Shown here: positions 9,921 to 22,030 of the stretch, in pieces | Numbering within the stretch: position 1 is the stretch's first letter | Layout: every line of letters begins with the position of its first letter | Assembly: GCF_019112545.1 (NCBI RefSeq) | Contig: NW_025064889.1 | Coordinates: 80,912 to 144,911, forward strand | Source of the DNA: Guyanagaster necrorhizus | Lineage: Eukaryota > Basidiomycota > Agaricomycetes > Agaricales > Physalacriaceae | Reading direction: 5' to 3' | Length of the DNA: 64,000 bases | Translations under genes and position numbers: made by a program | The notes under the pieces: model-generated | The model's input: the letters and a program-made list of their open reading frames with translations, nothing else | What the model was told of the DNA's origin: nothing | Databases searched by the model: none

Positions 9921-12293
9921 TCAAGCGCCGCCTTCCCGACTCAGAATGCTCCCGATGCTTAGCTTGCCTTTGCTAGTGCTCCCAGCTCTCTCCCCACGCT
10001 CACGTTCACTCAACTGAATGACGCTTGGTCCTCTCAGTGGTGCTAATTGAATCTTTCCTTCTGATGGCGGTGGCGGCACAGAAGAGTATTCCGCTGGCCT
10101 ACTGCTACTGTACTCTCTTGTCGCGCTGGTCGGGGTCGGATACTCTGCCGTGCTGCCACTTGCGCTGGCATTGGAAGGATTTCCATTCCAGACGCCTGCA
10201 CTTGCTGGGGTTCCCCATGACTCTCTGTGCTGAGGTGGCGGGTAATAATGCTGATGTTGGTGCTGGTATTGCGGAGGCGGAGGAGGGTGCTGTCTCGGAT
10301 CGTACGGACTATCATAATAATACTGGTGCGGAACCTGCGGCGGAGGCGGAGGCGGATACTCATACCTTGGAGGATAATAATGTGGAGGATGTGCATAGGG
10401 ATCGTAGGCACCTGGAGGAGCTGACTGAGGCGGGGGCGGTGGCGCTTGCTGATGAGGCGGAGGTGGGTGCTGGCTAGGCGGCGGCGGCGGTCCTCCCCAA
10501 CCCTGATAACTCCCAGAATATTGGTACGGCTGCGGTTGCGAATATGCGTATGGCGGCGCGTAGTGATGGTCATAATGAGGAGGCGGAGGTGGCGGATGGT
10601 ACGCACGAGAATCGTAGGTTTCATGGGTCGGTGGGGTTACATGGCTTGCAGGGGATGGTGGTGGGACATGAGACCCTGACGTAGGCGAAATATGGGTAGC
10701 CGTTGGTGGCTGAGGAACTGCAACAGGGGAGGAAGTTGGAGGGGCAGCATGTGGGGCAGATGTAACGTGCGTAGCCGGAGACGGAAGGTGGGTTGCACCT
10801 GGTGGAGGTGGGATATGGGTAGCACCTGATGTGGGCGGAATATGCTGAGCACTAGGTGGAGGTGCAGCGCTTGGACCGCTAGTCGAACTCGGGGGAGCTA
10901 CAGCATACGTTGCTCCAGGAGGTGGAGGAATCGACACGCTGCTTGCTCCATCCAAAGAAGGATCAATATTTGACTGGGACTGGGGTGGTTGATACGAGTT
11001 CCATTGAGACGAAGGGGGCGGAGGCGGCCCAAGAGGTTGTTGTTGGTACGCGCTGTACCCGGCCGGTGCTGCACCATCCTTGACCCGTTTCTGCCTCTTC
11101 TTTGATGATGGTTTCCCTCGCCTTCCGTCATCGGATGCGTCGTCTTCTTCGTCATCCTCTTGATCGGATTCTTGCCTACTCGTATCCAACACCGTGGTCG
11201 GCCGCTTCCGAACTCGAATGTCCTTGCGAATACGAATTTTGATTCCCTGGTCAGCTAAAGAACAAGACAAAGGGGTAGATTCTGATGAGAAAATGAGACG
11301 CGATGAGCACACCGGGAACAAGATGGCTTACCCTCCATGCCAGGGAACTTTTTGGCGGTGTAGACATAGAACGGCGCCGAGTATATAGATTTGCAGTGTC
11401 GAACATTATTCCTGAAGGAAGGGGGGTTAACATATGTTTAGAGACAGCTGCGGGTAAAACAGCGATGCGCCCGGGTGTGGTAACCATATGGACTCACCCT
11501 ACGACTTCGAACAAACTCAGCTTGAGTCGGTAACTACCTTCTGTTCGGACGCTAAGGTCAGGAAACACAAAGAATCCCGCGTCTTCGTTGTTCCGCTGGG
11601 GATCCTTGAGGTGATAGAGGGAAGAAACGACAGAGCCAGTTGTGCATCGCGTCTTGCCATCCTATTGGTAGGTGAGCTAACGAATCCTAGTCTAGGCAAG
11701 CGACTTGCTTTTAACCAATGCAATTCTTTATCATCATCAGGCTTCGCCAGACTTGCGAACATGAAGTAATAAGGATTTTGTAGAAAGCTTTGGGCATAAC
11801 TACTGCCACTTGGTGAGGCCGGCCGGCCATCGGAACCTGAAGCGTGTTGCTGGTGTCGCCGTGGATCGATGACACGCAACTGAACAATTGGCGGTGGATC
11901 GATGGGTCTTCTATCAGCTGTGCAGTGTAGTTAAGCGTGATCTTTCTTCATCGCAGAGAGCAGCAATCTTACCTTTTCCACCAACACCGCACATCCGCGC
12001 CTGCTTTGGCTCCTGGCGTACAACCAAGTCGTATTCTCTATCATAGACGATGGGATATGGAGGACCATCAGGATATTTGAGGAGCATGGAGGAAGGGTAC
12101 AATTAGCATAACATTCGAACACGGAAAGTTAATATGCATGCGCCTGTCCGAGTCCAAGGACTCGGACTCCGGATCATGTACAGTGGACACCCGGTTGGCT
12201 ATCGCGTCCATCGAAAGGAGGGTGGACTCACAAGCGATCCCGCTCCTGCGCATAGTGCGACGGCGGTGGCAACGTCGACATCGTGTTCGTCAT
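9921..12293 (-). CDS. velvet-domain transcriptional regulator (VosA/VelB class) with long Pro-rich tail
   Basis: Six exons (12293-12232, 12037-11973, 11917-11709, 11661-11498, 11411-11332, 11281-9921) give 646 aa. The velvet domain is complete: [18 protein letters not shown], then [57 protein letters not shown] and [22 protein letters not shown] is typical of VosA/VelB-like members, which bind DNA with an NF-kappa-B-like fold and link development, spore viability and secondary metabolism. A basic KKRQKR signal follows, then about 330 residues of PPPGATHxP-like and His/Tyr/Pro-rich repeats, and a conserved-looking C-terminus ([13 protein letters not shown]). Intron 11662-11708 starts GC, not GT. 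An alternative start at 12087 without the first intron adds [17 protein letters not shown]; the spliced start is preferred because 12231 is a strong GTGAGT donor. Confidence 0.9.
12146..12167. repeat. 22-bp perfect inverted repeat inside the velvet gene's first intron
   Basis: GTCCGAGTCC, AA, then GGACTCGGAC: two 10-base arms that are exact reverse complements around a 2-base centre. It lies in the 194-nt first intron of my velvet model, or just 5' of the start in the shorter model. It could be a dimer-binding site or an RNA hairpin. It does not match the published VosA element as I remember it. Confidence 0.8.
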
Positions 12294-14670
12294 CGTGGGC
12301 GTCAGTGGTAGAGATGGATGTTTTTTTTTTGCAGTCTATTCAGAACAAAATTGTTTGCGCAGGGACCAAATATATTTGTCCAGCTTCCTTTTTGTGCGTA
12401 ACACGAACAAACTAGGCAAATTACCAACACGTGGTGGAGGGCAAACCAATCTGCTGGGCAAAAGGACCCAGGTCCATGGCCTTGGTACTCTTCACTCGTT
12501 TCTTATTTTACTGGGCTCTCGTTCTGGTCCACAGATTCCCATCGGTTCCAATTGCTGGGACTCGGCAAGGGGGGTGACGATACCTGCTACGTCGTTACTG
12601 TCGTTGCAATCGGACTCGGCGGATTCGGATTCCAAAAATTCCCAGGTCGTGAAAGTTCGACCACCAGATTTTTCCAAACATTCAGTAAGGAATCTCAATA
12701 AATCTGGCCAGCAGGGGTAGTAATGCCAGGTACCAGCAGGTACCCGTCAACGGTTCAACGTTCAACTTCGAAGTGTTTACGCCTCTTCGCTTCCACTGCA
12801 TCTGTTCAAATTGATCATGTCAGTCCAACAGCCACTCTGCCCCCAAGATTTTAGATCAATCGATCATGATTCATGATGCTGATGCCCCGGTTCTGTTTTT
12901 CTAAAAGGGATCGTGTCAACCAACTCAATACGATGCCACGAATTCAAACATTGATGATAGGTGATTACGCAGAAATGAATATTTCAAGACTTTGAACGTA
13001 AGTGACCCTCCCCCCTGCTGCCAGTGTGACCCTGGCAAACAACAGACTGATTTGGTACCAGTAGGTTGGCCCGTGTCTATATGGAGCCGGGTAAAAACAC
13101 CTTCGTTTCTTCGGTTGGCGTCGTCTTCAATCCCGGACAACGGACGAATAGTCCTATGCCAGCTTCCAAGGTGACAGGGGCCGAAAAGGCGACCTTTGCG
13201 TATGGTCTTTCATACAAGAAAGAATTACCCCAGGAAACCGGACCGAAAACACACTAAACTTGGACATAGTATCGATCAACCACTTCACATTTCGGACTTC
13301 CCTTTTCGCCTGGCTCATTACAAGATTCTGGACATTCACCTCATAATGTTTCCGAGTCTTGTAGCGGACGGTCAATGCCACAAAATAGCCTATTAGGGGA
13401 TGTATTGAGTCCATTCAGGTGTGTTGGCGTTGTGTACGGCAATGAGATACGCTAAATGTGTTCACGGACCATATTTCCATCAAACCATACGGAAGCCGTT
13501 AGTCGCGTTTCCTGGCCCGCGGCTGTCGTAAACCGCGTGGGCTTATGACTCACCTCTCGATTCCGTGAAGAGTGAGCTTTCTAAGTCAAGTCCACTATAG
13601 ATTGTCCCGCGAAGGTTTTGCGGGGTGAACGTTCTAAAAGCACGCAAATTTACCGAGTCCCGTAATACTTCAGAGTAACTCATTGTCAGCTGCATTGGTA
13701 CGTCCCGAGACAGCTGAACTGCCAACCTTTCAGTATTTCCTGGTCGTGAAAGAGAACCAAGCCAATTCCTCCTTGATTTATACGAGCTTTCTCAGGTTTG
13801 CTTGCTCGCAATTATGTTACAGCGGTATTTTCTGTGGCGGAGTGACAAGGGGAGGCGACTGTCACTTTTGACGGTCCTTCGATTCCACATGTTCACCAGA
13901 TTGTCCGCGATGATCTTGAGAGCGAAGCTACCGGAAACACGCGTACTATTCTTCGAAAGCACAATGATTTAAAGGTAAGTCATCACCTGCTGCCATGGAA
14001 GATACCGTGAGCGCTGAAAACAGCAGTCAACGACTTTGCAGCTGAAAGAGATGGTTTGCGTCAAGTATGGTATGGTTGTCACATATGAACAAATTCATAT
14101 GTACCCAACGCGAAAGACAGCGCAGAAGTCTCAAAGTCCTGTTACTGTGATCTCCGGTTGTTTCATAGCAACTTAGGATATATACCAGTTGAGTCGCACA
14201 TCTCTAGCGCGCGTAAACGAATTGTTCTTATATCACAGGCTGGGAAATACTTGACCAGATAGTGGATGTTGAATGGTGCCACCATTTTCTCGCATCACTT
14301 GCAATTAGCTGGAAGTCTTAGCCATTTCCTTTTCTTGCCTAAATACAATTCAACGCAGTGATATTTACGATATTTACTGCCGCGCACCCTCTTTTTCAAT
14401 CGTGATCCGAGGCTGATAGTCTCTGCCAGGTTGGCGCCGAATCGGCATGACTTTCCAGAATCAGAAATTGCCACATGCCTGCAATTTCTATGTTCTCTTA
14501 CGACCAGTCAGATTTTTCTCTTTCATGCGGCCAGGATCACGAGGCACAGCTCGAAGTATGTGTGCTAAAATGTAGACGCATATGCTCAAGCATTCTGTGC
14601 CTAGACACTGCATGCATTGCTATGCTATCTGCAAGAATGGTTATCTGTCCAGTACAGGACAATTTACGAG
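12294..14670. other. 2.4 kb without a supported gene
   Basis: Frames of 60-145 codons occur on both strands but none shows a motif, and stops are frequent. A T10 tract lies near 12321. The region probably holds the velvet upstream sequence and relic DNA. Confidence 0.35.
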
Positions 14671-16900
14671 ATGTTCTCCGTTTTTCTCCTCTTTCTGGCA
14701 GCCTTGACATCATCTGTGTCACCAACGTTCTATAACTGACGTTCGAAGAACGACCTATCGCTCATCCCTGGTCGGCCAAACGGTGAGCGGTATCACAGGA
14801 GCGGTCTCCGCCAAGGTCAATCTTTCTGGCTCTCTCATGAACATAATCCTGATTTTTTTGCAGACATCTTATGGTTTCTTCTTGAGTGGGAATCCTGTTA
14901 ACGATACTCGTGTCCCCAATGGAATCTACGTCTATGGGTCTGCGGCCGTCAAGCAGGTGAGTGTAGGAGACAGCGTCTCCCTTGGCGGAAAGGTCGCTGA
15001 ATATCGGTCCGAATCCAACTACCTTTATTTGACCGAAATCAGCTCGCCTTCCAGCATCAAGGTCCTATCCAGCAACGACACTGTCGACCCTATCGTCATC
15101 AGAATAGACCGGGTTCCCCCAACTCAGCACTTATCGTCATTGGATGTCGGTGCCGATGGGTGGCTTTCAGTTCCCAACAATCAGAGTCTCCTATCCATAT
15201 CAAATCCTTCCCTCCAGCCTGATGTGTATGGGATGGACTTTTGGCAGAGTCTTGACGGACAACTCGTACAGATCAACAACCCGGTCTCTGTCAATTTCGA
15301 AAATAGCTACGGAGAATTCTGGGTGTACGGTAATTGGAACGTCACTGGATTGAATGGACGCGGGGGATTGACCATCACATTTGGTGCGCTCTTCCGGAAA
15401 TGATTTACCATCCTGGCGTTGATCCCCTTGCCAGGTCCTGATGGTATCCCAGATGCTAATCCCGAAGTTGTGATTATCGGATCGCCAACTGATGGAACTG
15501 AAAATTCATCCGTTGCTGTGGGTGTTCAGTTGAGCGACATCGTAGGTGTAGTGACGTACCAGTATGTTGCCCATTTGCATCTGATCAGTCAGCTTACTTG
15601 AATCTAGATATGGATTCTACTATGTTCTTCCTCTTACTGCTCCAACCGTCATTGCTACACGAGATTACGACGTACCTCCGTCGTCGATTTTGTCAGAAAC
15701 AGATTCATGTATCATTACCTTTGGTGATTATAACGTACATTCGGCGGAATCTGTACGTTCGGCAGCTGCTCCAACTCACCTTTAGGTCGAGAATATGGCA
15801 CCGACCTCTGACCATCTGCCTGCTGTCGCAAAGCAAATCTCCGACTACCTTCTGATACCCGACATTATGACTCCAAGAAATCCAAAATAACAGTGGAGCT
15901 GACGATGATGGTGTCGTCGATGCTAATCTAACCCTCTCAACCTTAGCTTCTGCTATTGCTGATGAGAGTGGGCTGACTTATGAATTCGTCGACATCAACC
16001 CCGAAGATGGGCAGGATGGCGGACAGCCGGGAGGAAACATTCGGCAAGCTTATCTGTAGGTCTAACGTCATTTCACTGTCTATGACCAAATTTAATGATA
16101 TTATTTAGGTACAATGCCGACAAACTTAAACTCGTTTCGGGAATACCTGTAGGAACCTCACTGGAGAGCCTGGAGGTTTGTGCGGACTCGGTCGGCTTCC
16201 CTACCTTGAAGTATGTAATGGCCGACGCTGATGATTTTCCATTTCTGATTGTACGGAAGCTTGAATCCCGGTCGTATAGACCCCACGAACGATGCCTGGA
16301 AGGATTCTCGAAAGCCTCTTGTTGCGGAATGGGCGACAAGCTCGGGCGCAAAAATGTACACCATTAATGTTCACTTGTCATCCAAGGGTGGGAGCACTTC
16401 TACACAAGGGGATCCCCGACCACCAGTGAACTCCCCTATCGAACAGCGGACAAGTCAAGTTGGGGTTACTTTAGTGAGTGTCTTCTCTCTGGGAACGAAC
16501 TGTCTATAAAATGATCTTTCTAGTCCTTCATTAAGGCCATTCTCGATATCGACAACTCTGCCAATATCGTGATTGCAGGAGACTTCAATGAATACGTCCA
16601 GACTCGTTCGGTGTTCAAATCCCTCCAGGAGGTTCTATAAGATATCGACGAAGTAGCTGGAATAGCTGACGTTGAGCAATACACTTATGTTTACAATCAG
16701 AACATGCAGCAGCTTGATCATATCTTTATTTCTAGTGCTATCGTAAAACGCGGCGTGGAGGCGGAACATATGCATGTGAGTAACGGCACTGTCTCGATTG
16801 AACTTCTTCATCTGACCGCAGCCAGGTTAATAACTGGTCATCTTATGACAGTCGGACCAGTGACCATGATCCCACGGTTGGGAAGATCCGACTGTGCTAA
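14671..16900 (+). pseudogene. decayed secreted endonuclease/exonuclease/phosphatase-family nuclease
   Basis: An intact signal peptide (MFSVFLLFLAALTSSVS) starts at 14671. The exons then read like extracellular EEP nucleases: SLVGQTVSGITGAVSAK, SGNPVNDTRVPNGIYVYG, NSYGEFWVYGNWNVTGLN, ITFGDYNVENM, INVHLSSKGGSTSTQG, AGDFNEYVQTRSVF and finally SRTSDHDPTVGKIRLC with TAA at 16898-16900. At least three lesions break it: the signal-peptide frame stops at 14734-14736 and the mature part resumes in another frame; 2 nt are missing after DIM near 15872; and TAA at 16638-16640 interrupts QEVL/DIDEV. Intron boundaries and the GDFNEY and SDHD catalytic motifs are otherwise preserved, so inactivation looks recent. 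If functional it would degrade nucleic acid outside the cell. Confidence 0.85.
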
Positions 16901-16970
16901 ATCGATATTTGTATTCCGGTGTGTTTTGTGATATACTGCTTGTATTGAATGAATATAATCCCTGACATCC

Positions 16971-16990
16971 AAAGGAAGGAAGGAAGGAAG
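16971..16990. repeat. AAGG tetranucleotide microsatellite
   Basis: Five tandem AAGG units immediately 3' of the nuclease pseudogene. Confidence 0.8.
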
Positions 16991-17164
16991 TAAGCAGCGT
17001 CTCTATTTTCAGATTCCTGAAAGTCTACCCAAATTGAAACACCAGGTTAGGGAGCCTCAATGTGCAACACAACGTTTACCAAGTTGACATCAACCGTGCG
17101 TCGCAGTGTGAATTCAACTGTTATCTTTTCAGGGAACAGTGTTCATGCTGGATGACAGCTCCTT

Positions 17165-17204
17165 CGTTGTATCGTTGTATCGTTGTATCGTTGTATCGTT
17201 GTAT
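17165..17204. repeat. 8-bp tandem repeat, five perfect CGTTGTAT units
   Basis: Five uninterrupted copies of CGTTGTAT. The sequence before and after does not continue the period. No gene overlaps it. Confidence 0.85.
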
Positions 17205-18699
17205 AGGTGGTCGATATACTGGGACCGATCTGCCGTATGAGGGATGTCGTCGTTGGATAGCAAGAATAGCAATGCCGCCCCGCTAGGCAGACTGGTTCGA
17301 GGTAGGAACAGATGCAGGCGGCAACTGCCGAGTCTATGAAGACGTATTGAAGACATAAATTGAGAATCAGACGTCTTCCATTTATATCACCCTGGTACAA
17401 TTGCAGACGCTGTGGATACCGGTGGCGCCATCAAGGAATAAGAAAATCGAACATTTCGGGTGTAGGTTAATTCCCACACAGTAAGTAGTGGTTTACATCC
17501 TTTTTTTCATATCGTCGTTGAACTTCCTCACCAGTGACACATATGCACTCTACTAATGCCGTGGTGATTAAATGACGGTAAAGTTTGAATTTGAAACGTT
17601 CGGCGGATTGGAAGGGGGACGATAGGTTCTAGTCTGCGAGCTTTCGCACATACGACGGTTATCGGTTGCCCACGCTGAAGACTTAACCACTTCTTTTCCA
17701 CTTTTCAATTGACCCCTACTTTTAAGGTCTTCCGAGATTCCACACCGGTGTACTCTACTATTCTCCGTCGAAACTTCGAGTGACTGGCTTTCGTCTTAGC
17801 CTCAGTGGGACCCACCTCTCCTCCTATAAGCTACAGTATTTTCAACTTTTTGGTAGCCAGAAAGGGAGGTGGGAAAGTTTGTAGGCACTCTTTGACAGTC
17901 TCGATCGGGACCTCTGGCGCTGGTCAACATATTCGTACAGGTGCGTATGCCCGAGCCTGGTGTTGTGGCGATACAGGGTAGGAACAGTGCCTGAACTCTA
18001 TGTCGTTTTCACCTCTAATACACTCCGTTACAGTACAGAGACTTCATGTTCAACAAAATTGCCTAACCAAGTAGTGTCCTCGCCGCTGATCGCAATCGAC
18101 GTCTTTGAAGGTCTGGAAGTGCAATACTATCACAAACATTCAAAAAAGATAATTCATAATCCACGCGGTCCCTCCAAACTCTCAAGCGTTTGTCGTCAGG
18201 TTTTCACCATTCTCTTATATGTTGATACCTCTTCAGTCGTTGTTTCTGAGTCTTTCGGAATAGGCCACACTGTGCTCGCATTGATTAATATTCTCGACGG
18301 CTAACATGGTGTTCAGATAATTTACGAGCTAGACATCTAGTAGATGTACCAGTAAAGGACTGCGCGATCCTGATTGAACTTCTAACCCCACAAATCAGAT
18401 TACGGAGTAGAGGAATGTGGGGTAAAAGGTTTGTCTTCTGACGCCAACCAGCACTCTAGAAATCCAAGGCCCGAGGGTGAATCCAAAGGCCTGAACTACT
18501 AAGTAGCGGAACTCCGGGAGGCCGTCTTTCAGTGACTCGTGAACGTGATTTGCTGTCACGATCCTGAACAAGTTACTTTGTTGGGTGGCTTTTACTAAGG
18601 ACTGATGGTCCCTAGATCTATCCGTTACTTGGGCTTGGGTTCCTCCGGATATGTTCTCCCTGACAGTACGCACTCTGAAGGCTCCAGATCCGAAGATCC
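17205..18699. other. intergenic, no supported gene
   Basis: A 114-codon plus-strand frame at 17960-18304 has no recognisable motif. The rightmost part is 5' flank of the first acetate-transporter gene. Confidence 0.35.
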
Positions 18700-18732
18700 T
18701 GTGGGGAATTTCGAATTTGACATTTCCCCGCA
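18700..18732. promoter_or_regulatory. conserved promoter inverted repeat, copy 1
   Basis: TGTGGGGAATTTCGAATTTG continues into ACATTTCCCCGCA. The GGGGAAT and ATTTCCCC ends are near-palindromic, and the block is almost identical to one at 22494-22526 before the paralogous gene, while the flanks have diverged more. Read on the reverse strand it contains GCGGGG next to AAAT, the form of a Mig1/CreA carbon-repressor site. Binding is inferred. Confidence 0.5.
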
Positions 18733-18852
18733 TCCAAGCCTATTTTTGACGAACTCTCGTTCCATTTTTCAATTCGATCGTAAGATCAATTGATGGAATC
18801 GGCAGAGAGGCCCATAGTGGGATAGTGACTACATGTGGTATGTGAACACATC

Positions 18853-18860
18853 TATAAAAG
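18853..18860 (+). promoter_or_regulatory. TATA box of transporter gene 1
   Basis: TATAAAAG, 67 bp before the ATG at 18927. The same octamer precedes the paralogue at 22613. Confidence 0.65.
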
Positions 18861-18926
18861 ACGAGACAGCGAGCGAAAGAATGCCAGTTGGTTCCCTCGC
18901 CCACCACTACTATAACCTGCTATCAA

Positions 18927-19840
18927 ATGTCGTCCACTGACATCGAAAAGCTCGAGTCGGGCGTCAGTGAGGATATCACCTATCGCTCGGTACGAGGCCG
19001 CTTCACTAACGCCAACCCGCCGCCTCCACCCACAGCTGCCCTGCCGCCTCCGTCTAATGGCGCTGCTTTGTAAGTTTATCGTTATCGCGTTTGTCGAGTT
19101 AATTTGAAAGATAATTTTTCAGGGGTCTCTTCTCCTTCGGTGCTTCGTGTATTACCCTGTCTTTATACAATGCTCGGGCCAGCGGAGTCACCGTACCCAA
19201 CGTAGTAGTCGGCATGGCTCTATTCGTTGGCGGTGTATCCCAGTTTACCGGTGGGATTGTCGAATTTTGTCGCAGGAGCACGTTCACCGGATCAGGTTCG
19301 TGCACTCTCACGCCTTTTCCGTGTCTTTAACCTTCTCAACCTATCCTGTAGTTTTCTGCATCTATGGAAATTTCTGGCTGTCGTATGCAGCCGTCCTGCT
19401 TCCCGGAACTGGCATTTCGGCTGCATATGACGGCAACGCCGACATGCTTGGCGATGCCCTCGGTATCTACCTCGTCATTTGGACCATCATCAGCTTCATG
19501 TTCTGGTACGTTTCTTCTGCGTTAGTATACTAATTGCTAAGGTCAATCTAGGATTGTTGCGCTCCGAAAAACCGTGGCTTTGGTTCTGTTGTTAAGTATC
19601 CTTATTGCAACCTTCACCCTGCTCTCTATAGCCCAGTTTACTGGAAGTTCAGCGTATGTATCCTTCTCTCATCTATATCATCGTATGTGCTCACGTCCTC
19701 GATCCTATAGTGTTGCACAGGCGGGAGGTATTGTCGGTGTCGTCACAGGCTTTGGTGCTTGGTATGTTGGTCTTGGGGAGCTACTCGCTGCGGACCCCTT
19801 CCCACCTTTCCTCTTGCCTCAGGGCGTTTTCAAGCATTAG
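18927..19840 (+). CDS. GPR1/FUN34/YaaH-family acetate transporter, copy 1
   Basis: Five exons (18927-19069, 19123-19295, 19352-19505, 19552-19653, 19711-19840) encode 233 aa. After a polar N-terminus with a proline stretch, ALGLFSFGASCITLSLYN opens six hydrophobic helices, including VVVGMALFVGGVSQFTGGI and FWLSYAAVLLPGTGISAAY, characteristic of the SatP/Gpr1/Ato acetate-ammonium family in the plasma membrane. All splice sites are GT..AG and none breaks a helix motif. The start ATG is the first after the TATA box. A paralogue with the same five-exon structure lies 3.8 kb downstream. The family normally imports acetate and is repressed by glucose; the shared promoter block fits that. No lesion seen. 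Confidence 0.9.
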
Positions 19841-20149
19841 GGTCATGGATAAAGCATTACAGCTCGTTAAATTTTGACATCGTAACAATGATAATGATTC
19901 TGTAACTTCCCTATAAATGACGCATTCACGATACTTGTAAATTATATACTACTGACAACGGTTTGACGATTGACAACGATTCTCACTCCGGAAAGCGAGG
20001 ATGCTATAAGCTCAACGTCTTGCTATTGCATCTTTATAAGACTATGAACACTACTCGATGTGAAATAGATTATAAATATGGTTGAATCGATCTTATTGCC
20101 CAGTGCTAATACACAATGGATCGCTACTTGTCTCATCCCTAGACGTCAA

Positions 20150-20690
20150 GTGTAAAATAATCCGGTTCGAGTCTAATTTGATCCCCAAAGGTGGTACATA
20201 TGTAGTGGTCATTGAAAGGTGCTACATTCACTGCAACTAGGCAGAGCTAGGCCTACGACCCTGGGTTTCTTGGCGCCGCTTTTTCTTTGGTCCAAAGGCT
20301 GGTGCAATCTCAGGAACCCATCCAAAGGAGGCCGGTCGAAAGAAAGAGAAGAAACTTCAGGGTCGGAGCGAAAAGTATTTTTGAAATTCTACAAATAAGA
20401 GTCGCAGATATGCTTGTCGTGACAATAACTGGAATGGCCCACCTGATTCTATGCGAGCGCCCAAGGAGTTGGCCAGTGTTTAGAGGGAAGAGAATTAGTT
20501 ACCACTGTTCCACCCGAAAAAGGTATTGCATAACTCAGCATATATCATCCCCTGAATACTACGTACCATCATGGGAATCCAATTACCGCTGCATGATAAC
20601 ACCAGAAGACACTGCACGTTGCTGCGTGGGCACATCTGCTCCCAGTAGCCCTATCATGTTCCAGGTTCCTCGTCCAGGTGCCAGGGCTGG
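20150..20690. repeat. 3' flank of transporter copy 1, duplicated at 23930-24370
   Basis: The two flanks share colinear blocks: TTGGCGCCGCTTTTT..TTTGGTCCA, then TTTGAAATTCTA, then GTCGTGACAATAACTGG or its CGTCATGACAATAACTGG counterpart, then GTATTGCATAA. Identity is patchy, so the duplication is old. It shows that the tandem unit includes non-coding DNA on both sides of the gene. Confidence 0.75.
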
Positions 20691-20900
20691 CACACGAATC
20701 AGTTCAAACGCAATGTAGTAAGGGACTTATTAATATTATTGGCGACCAATCTCATCCAGCAACGTCACCATTTTCCCTCCATCCACTCTCCACTCTCAGG
20801 ACCCTCCTCAGAGAAATTGCCTTATTGAGACGCTCAGATGGCGCCAGTCGAAATGCTTAATCATCGCTGGAACTGCGTTTTGTGTATTTTCCTTCAGTCT
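20540..20900. repeat. unidentified repeated fragment, copy 1 of 3
   Basis: Shares GGGAATCCAA..(T)ACCGCTGCAT and AGTAGCCCTATCATGTTCC with 24265-24360 and, more weakly, with 21698-21820. Its right part (TTTTCCCTCCAT.., ATCATCGCTGGAAC) matches 21880-22020. No complete open frame survives here. Confidence 0.55.
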
Positions 20901-21679
20901 TCTAATCTACTAGAATCCGTCCCGCCAGTGGGTGTGTTGCCTAGACCTCTGCAGTCAGCCTTGAATCGTGCGGCGTGGCGATATCAAAACACTAGTAATT
21001 TGTATAATCGACAAATCAAGTCCCACTGACATGAGAAAGGACAATGTTCAGGCTTCCCATGTGCCAATGATGCATGGATCCTTTATCATTCTGTGCAGGC
21101 AATTCGATTTTTCCCGATTGAACGGTGGCTAGCGAGATCTACCAGTGCACCAGGATGAAGACTTAGGGCTGAGCAGGCAGTAATTCCCACAAGATGGTCC
21201 AACGCGAAGCCGAGCAATCCGCGCCGGTGTGTCACTATGTCGAAGTCTCGAAGAATGGCCGTTCTAAACGGATTCCAAGCCCTTTGAGTCCCCAATTGGC
21301 AGTTTTACCGCATCGTAGAGCTCTAAGACATCGACGATGCTAAATAACCCCTATGGAGGACAGAAAGACTCGCATCAAGGTTCAAACGTTCACGACAAAG
21401 CCAGTATGTTCGGAATGGTCGGACCGAAATATGAGAGTGGCGTGGGAAAACATCAGATTAGCGGTTCCGCTGACCTGCAAGAGCGACGCGGCATCATTCA
21501 TATGCTCGTTCAACTACTTGGTTGGAATATCTCTCGTGCAAGTTGAGCTGCAGGCTACAGACTTCAAGCCTTTTTCCTTGTTGCCTAAGTTCCATTCTAG
21601 TCGAGAAGCTAATCGAAAGACTCAGAACAGATACAAGGACATCATGAAGCACCAGATAAAATAAAATATATCTTGTAAC

Positions 21680-22030
21680 TCATACAGAATCCACAGAGTG
21701 ATGCATACCACCAATGGAATTCAAGTATCGTTTCGCCATCCAATTTTTACTTTGCTGCTCTCGAGCTTCACTTTGAACAGCCCTATCACGTTCATCAAAG
21801 GATGGCGTACAGATCAATTCCAACGCTCTGTAGTATAGGTCTTGGTATCCAGCCATCATGTTGCGTCCGAAAGCGTCGCCATTTTCCTTCCATGATCGTG
21901 ACTCTTTCCACCCACTCTTCAGAACCCGAAGCATCTGCCTCACTCATGATGTCGACTCCTAGAACGCTGCCATGTTGTTTGGATGGCGGATGTCAACGTA
22001 CTTTATCATCGCTGGAACCTCGCTTGTCTA
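21680..22030 (-). pseudogene. unidentified repeated fragment, copy 2, with longest surviving frame
   Basis: On the reverse strand 21943-21680 reads 87 codons, MRQMLRVLKSGWKESRSW... with SFDERDRAVQSEAREQQSKN. The third copy (about 24360-24265, reverse strand) gives the related ATDEERDRATSEVGERMR. This shared protein-level pattern suggests the repeats descend from a gene or gene end in the opposite orientation to the transporters. I do not recognise it. It has no splice-complete model. Confidence 0.4.

Noticed and set aside
10025..10679. Long plus-strand and second reverse frames over the velvet tail
   Set aside because: They are frame shadows of the Pro/His/Tyr-rich repeat, giving Arg/Met/Glu-rich chance proteins.
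18395..18733. 112-codon reverse frame upstream of transporter 1
   Set aside because: It covers the conserved promoter block and has no counterpart in the copy-2 promoter.
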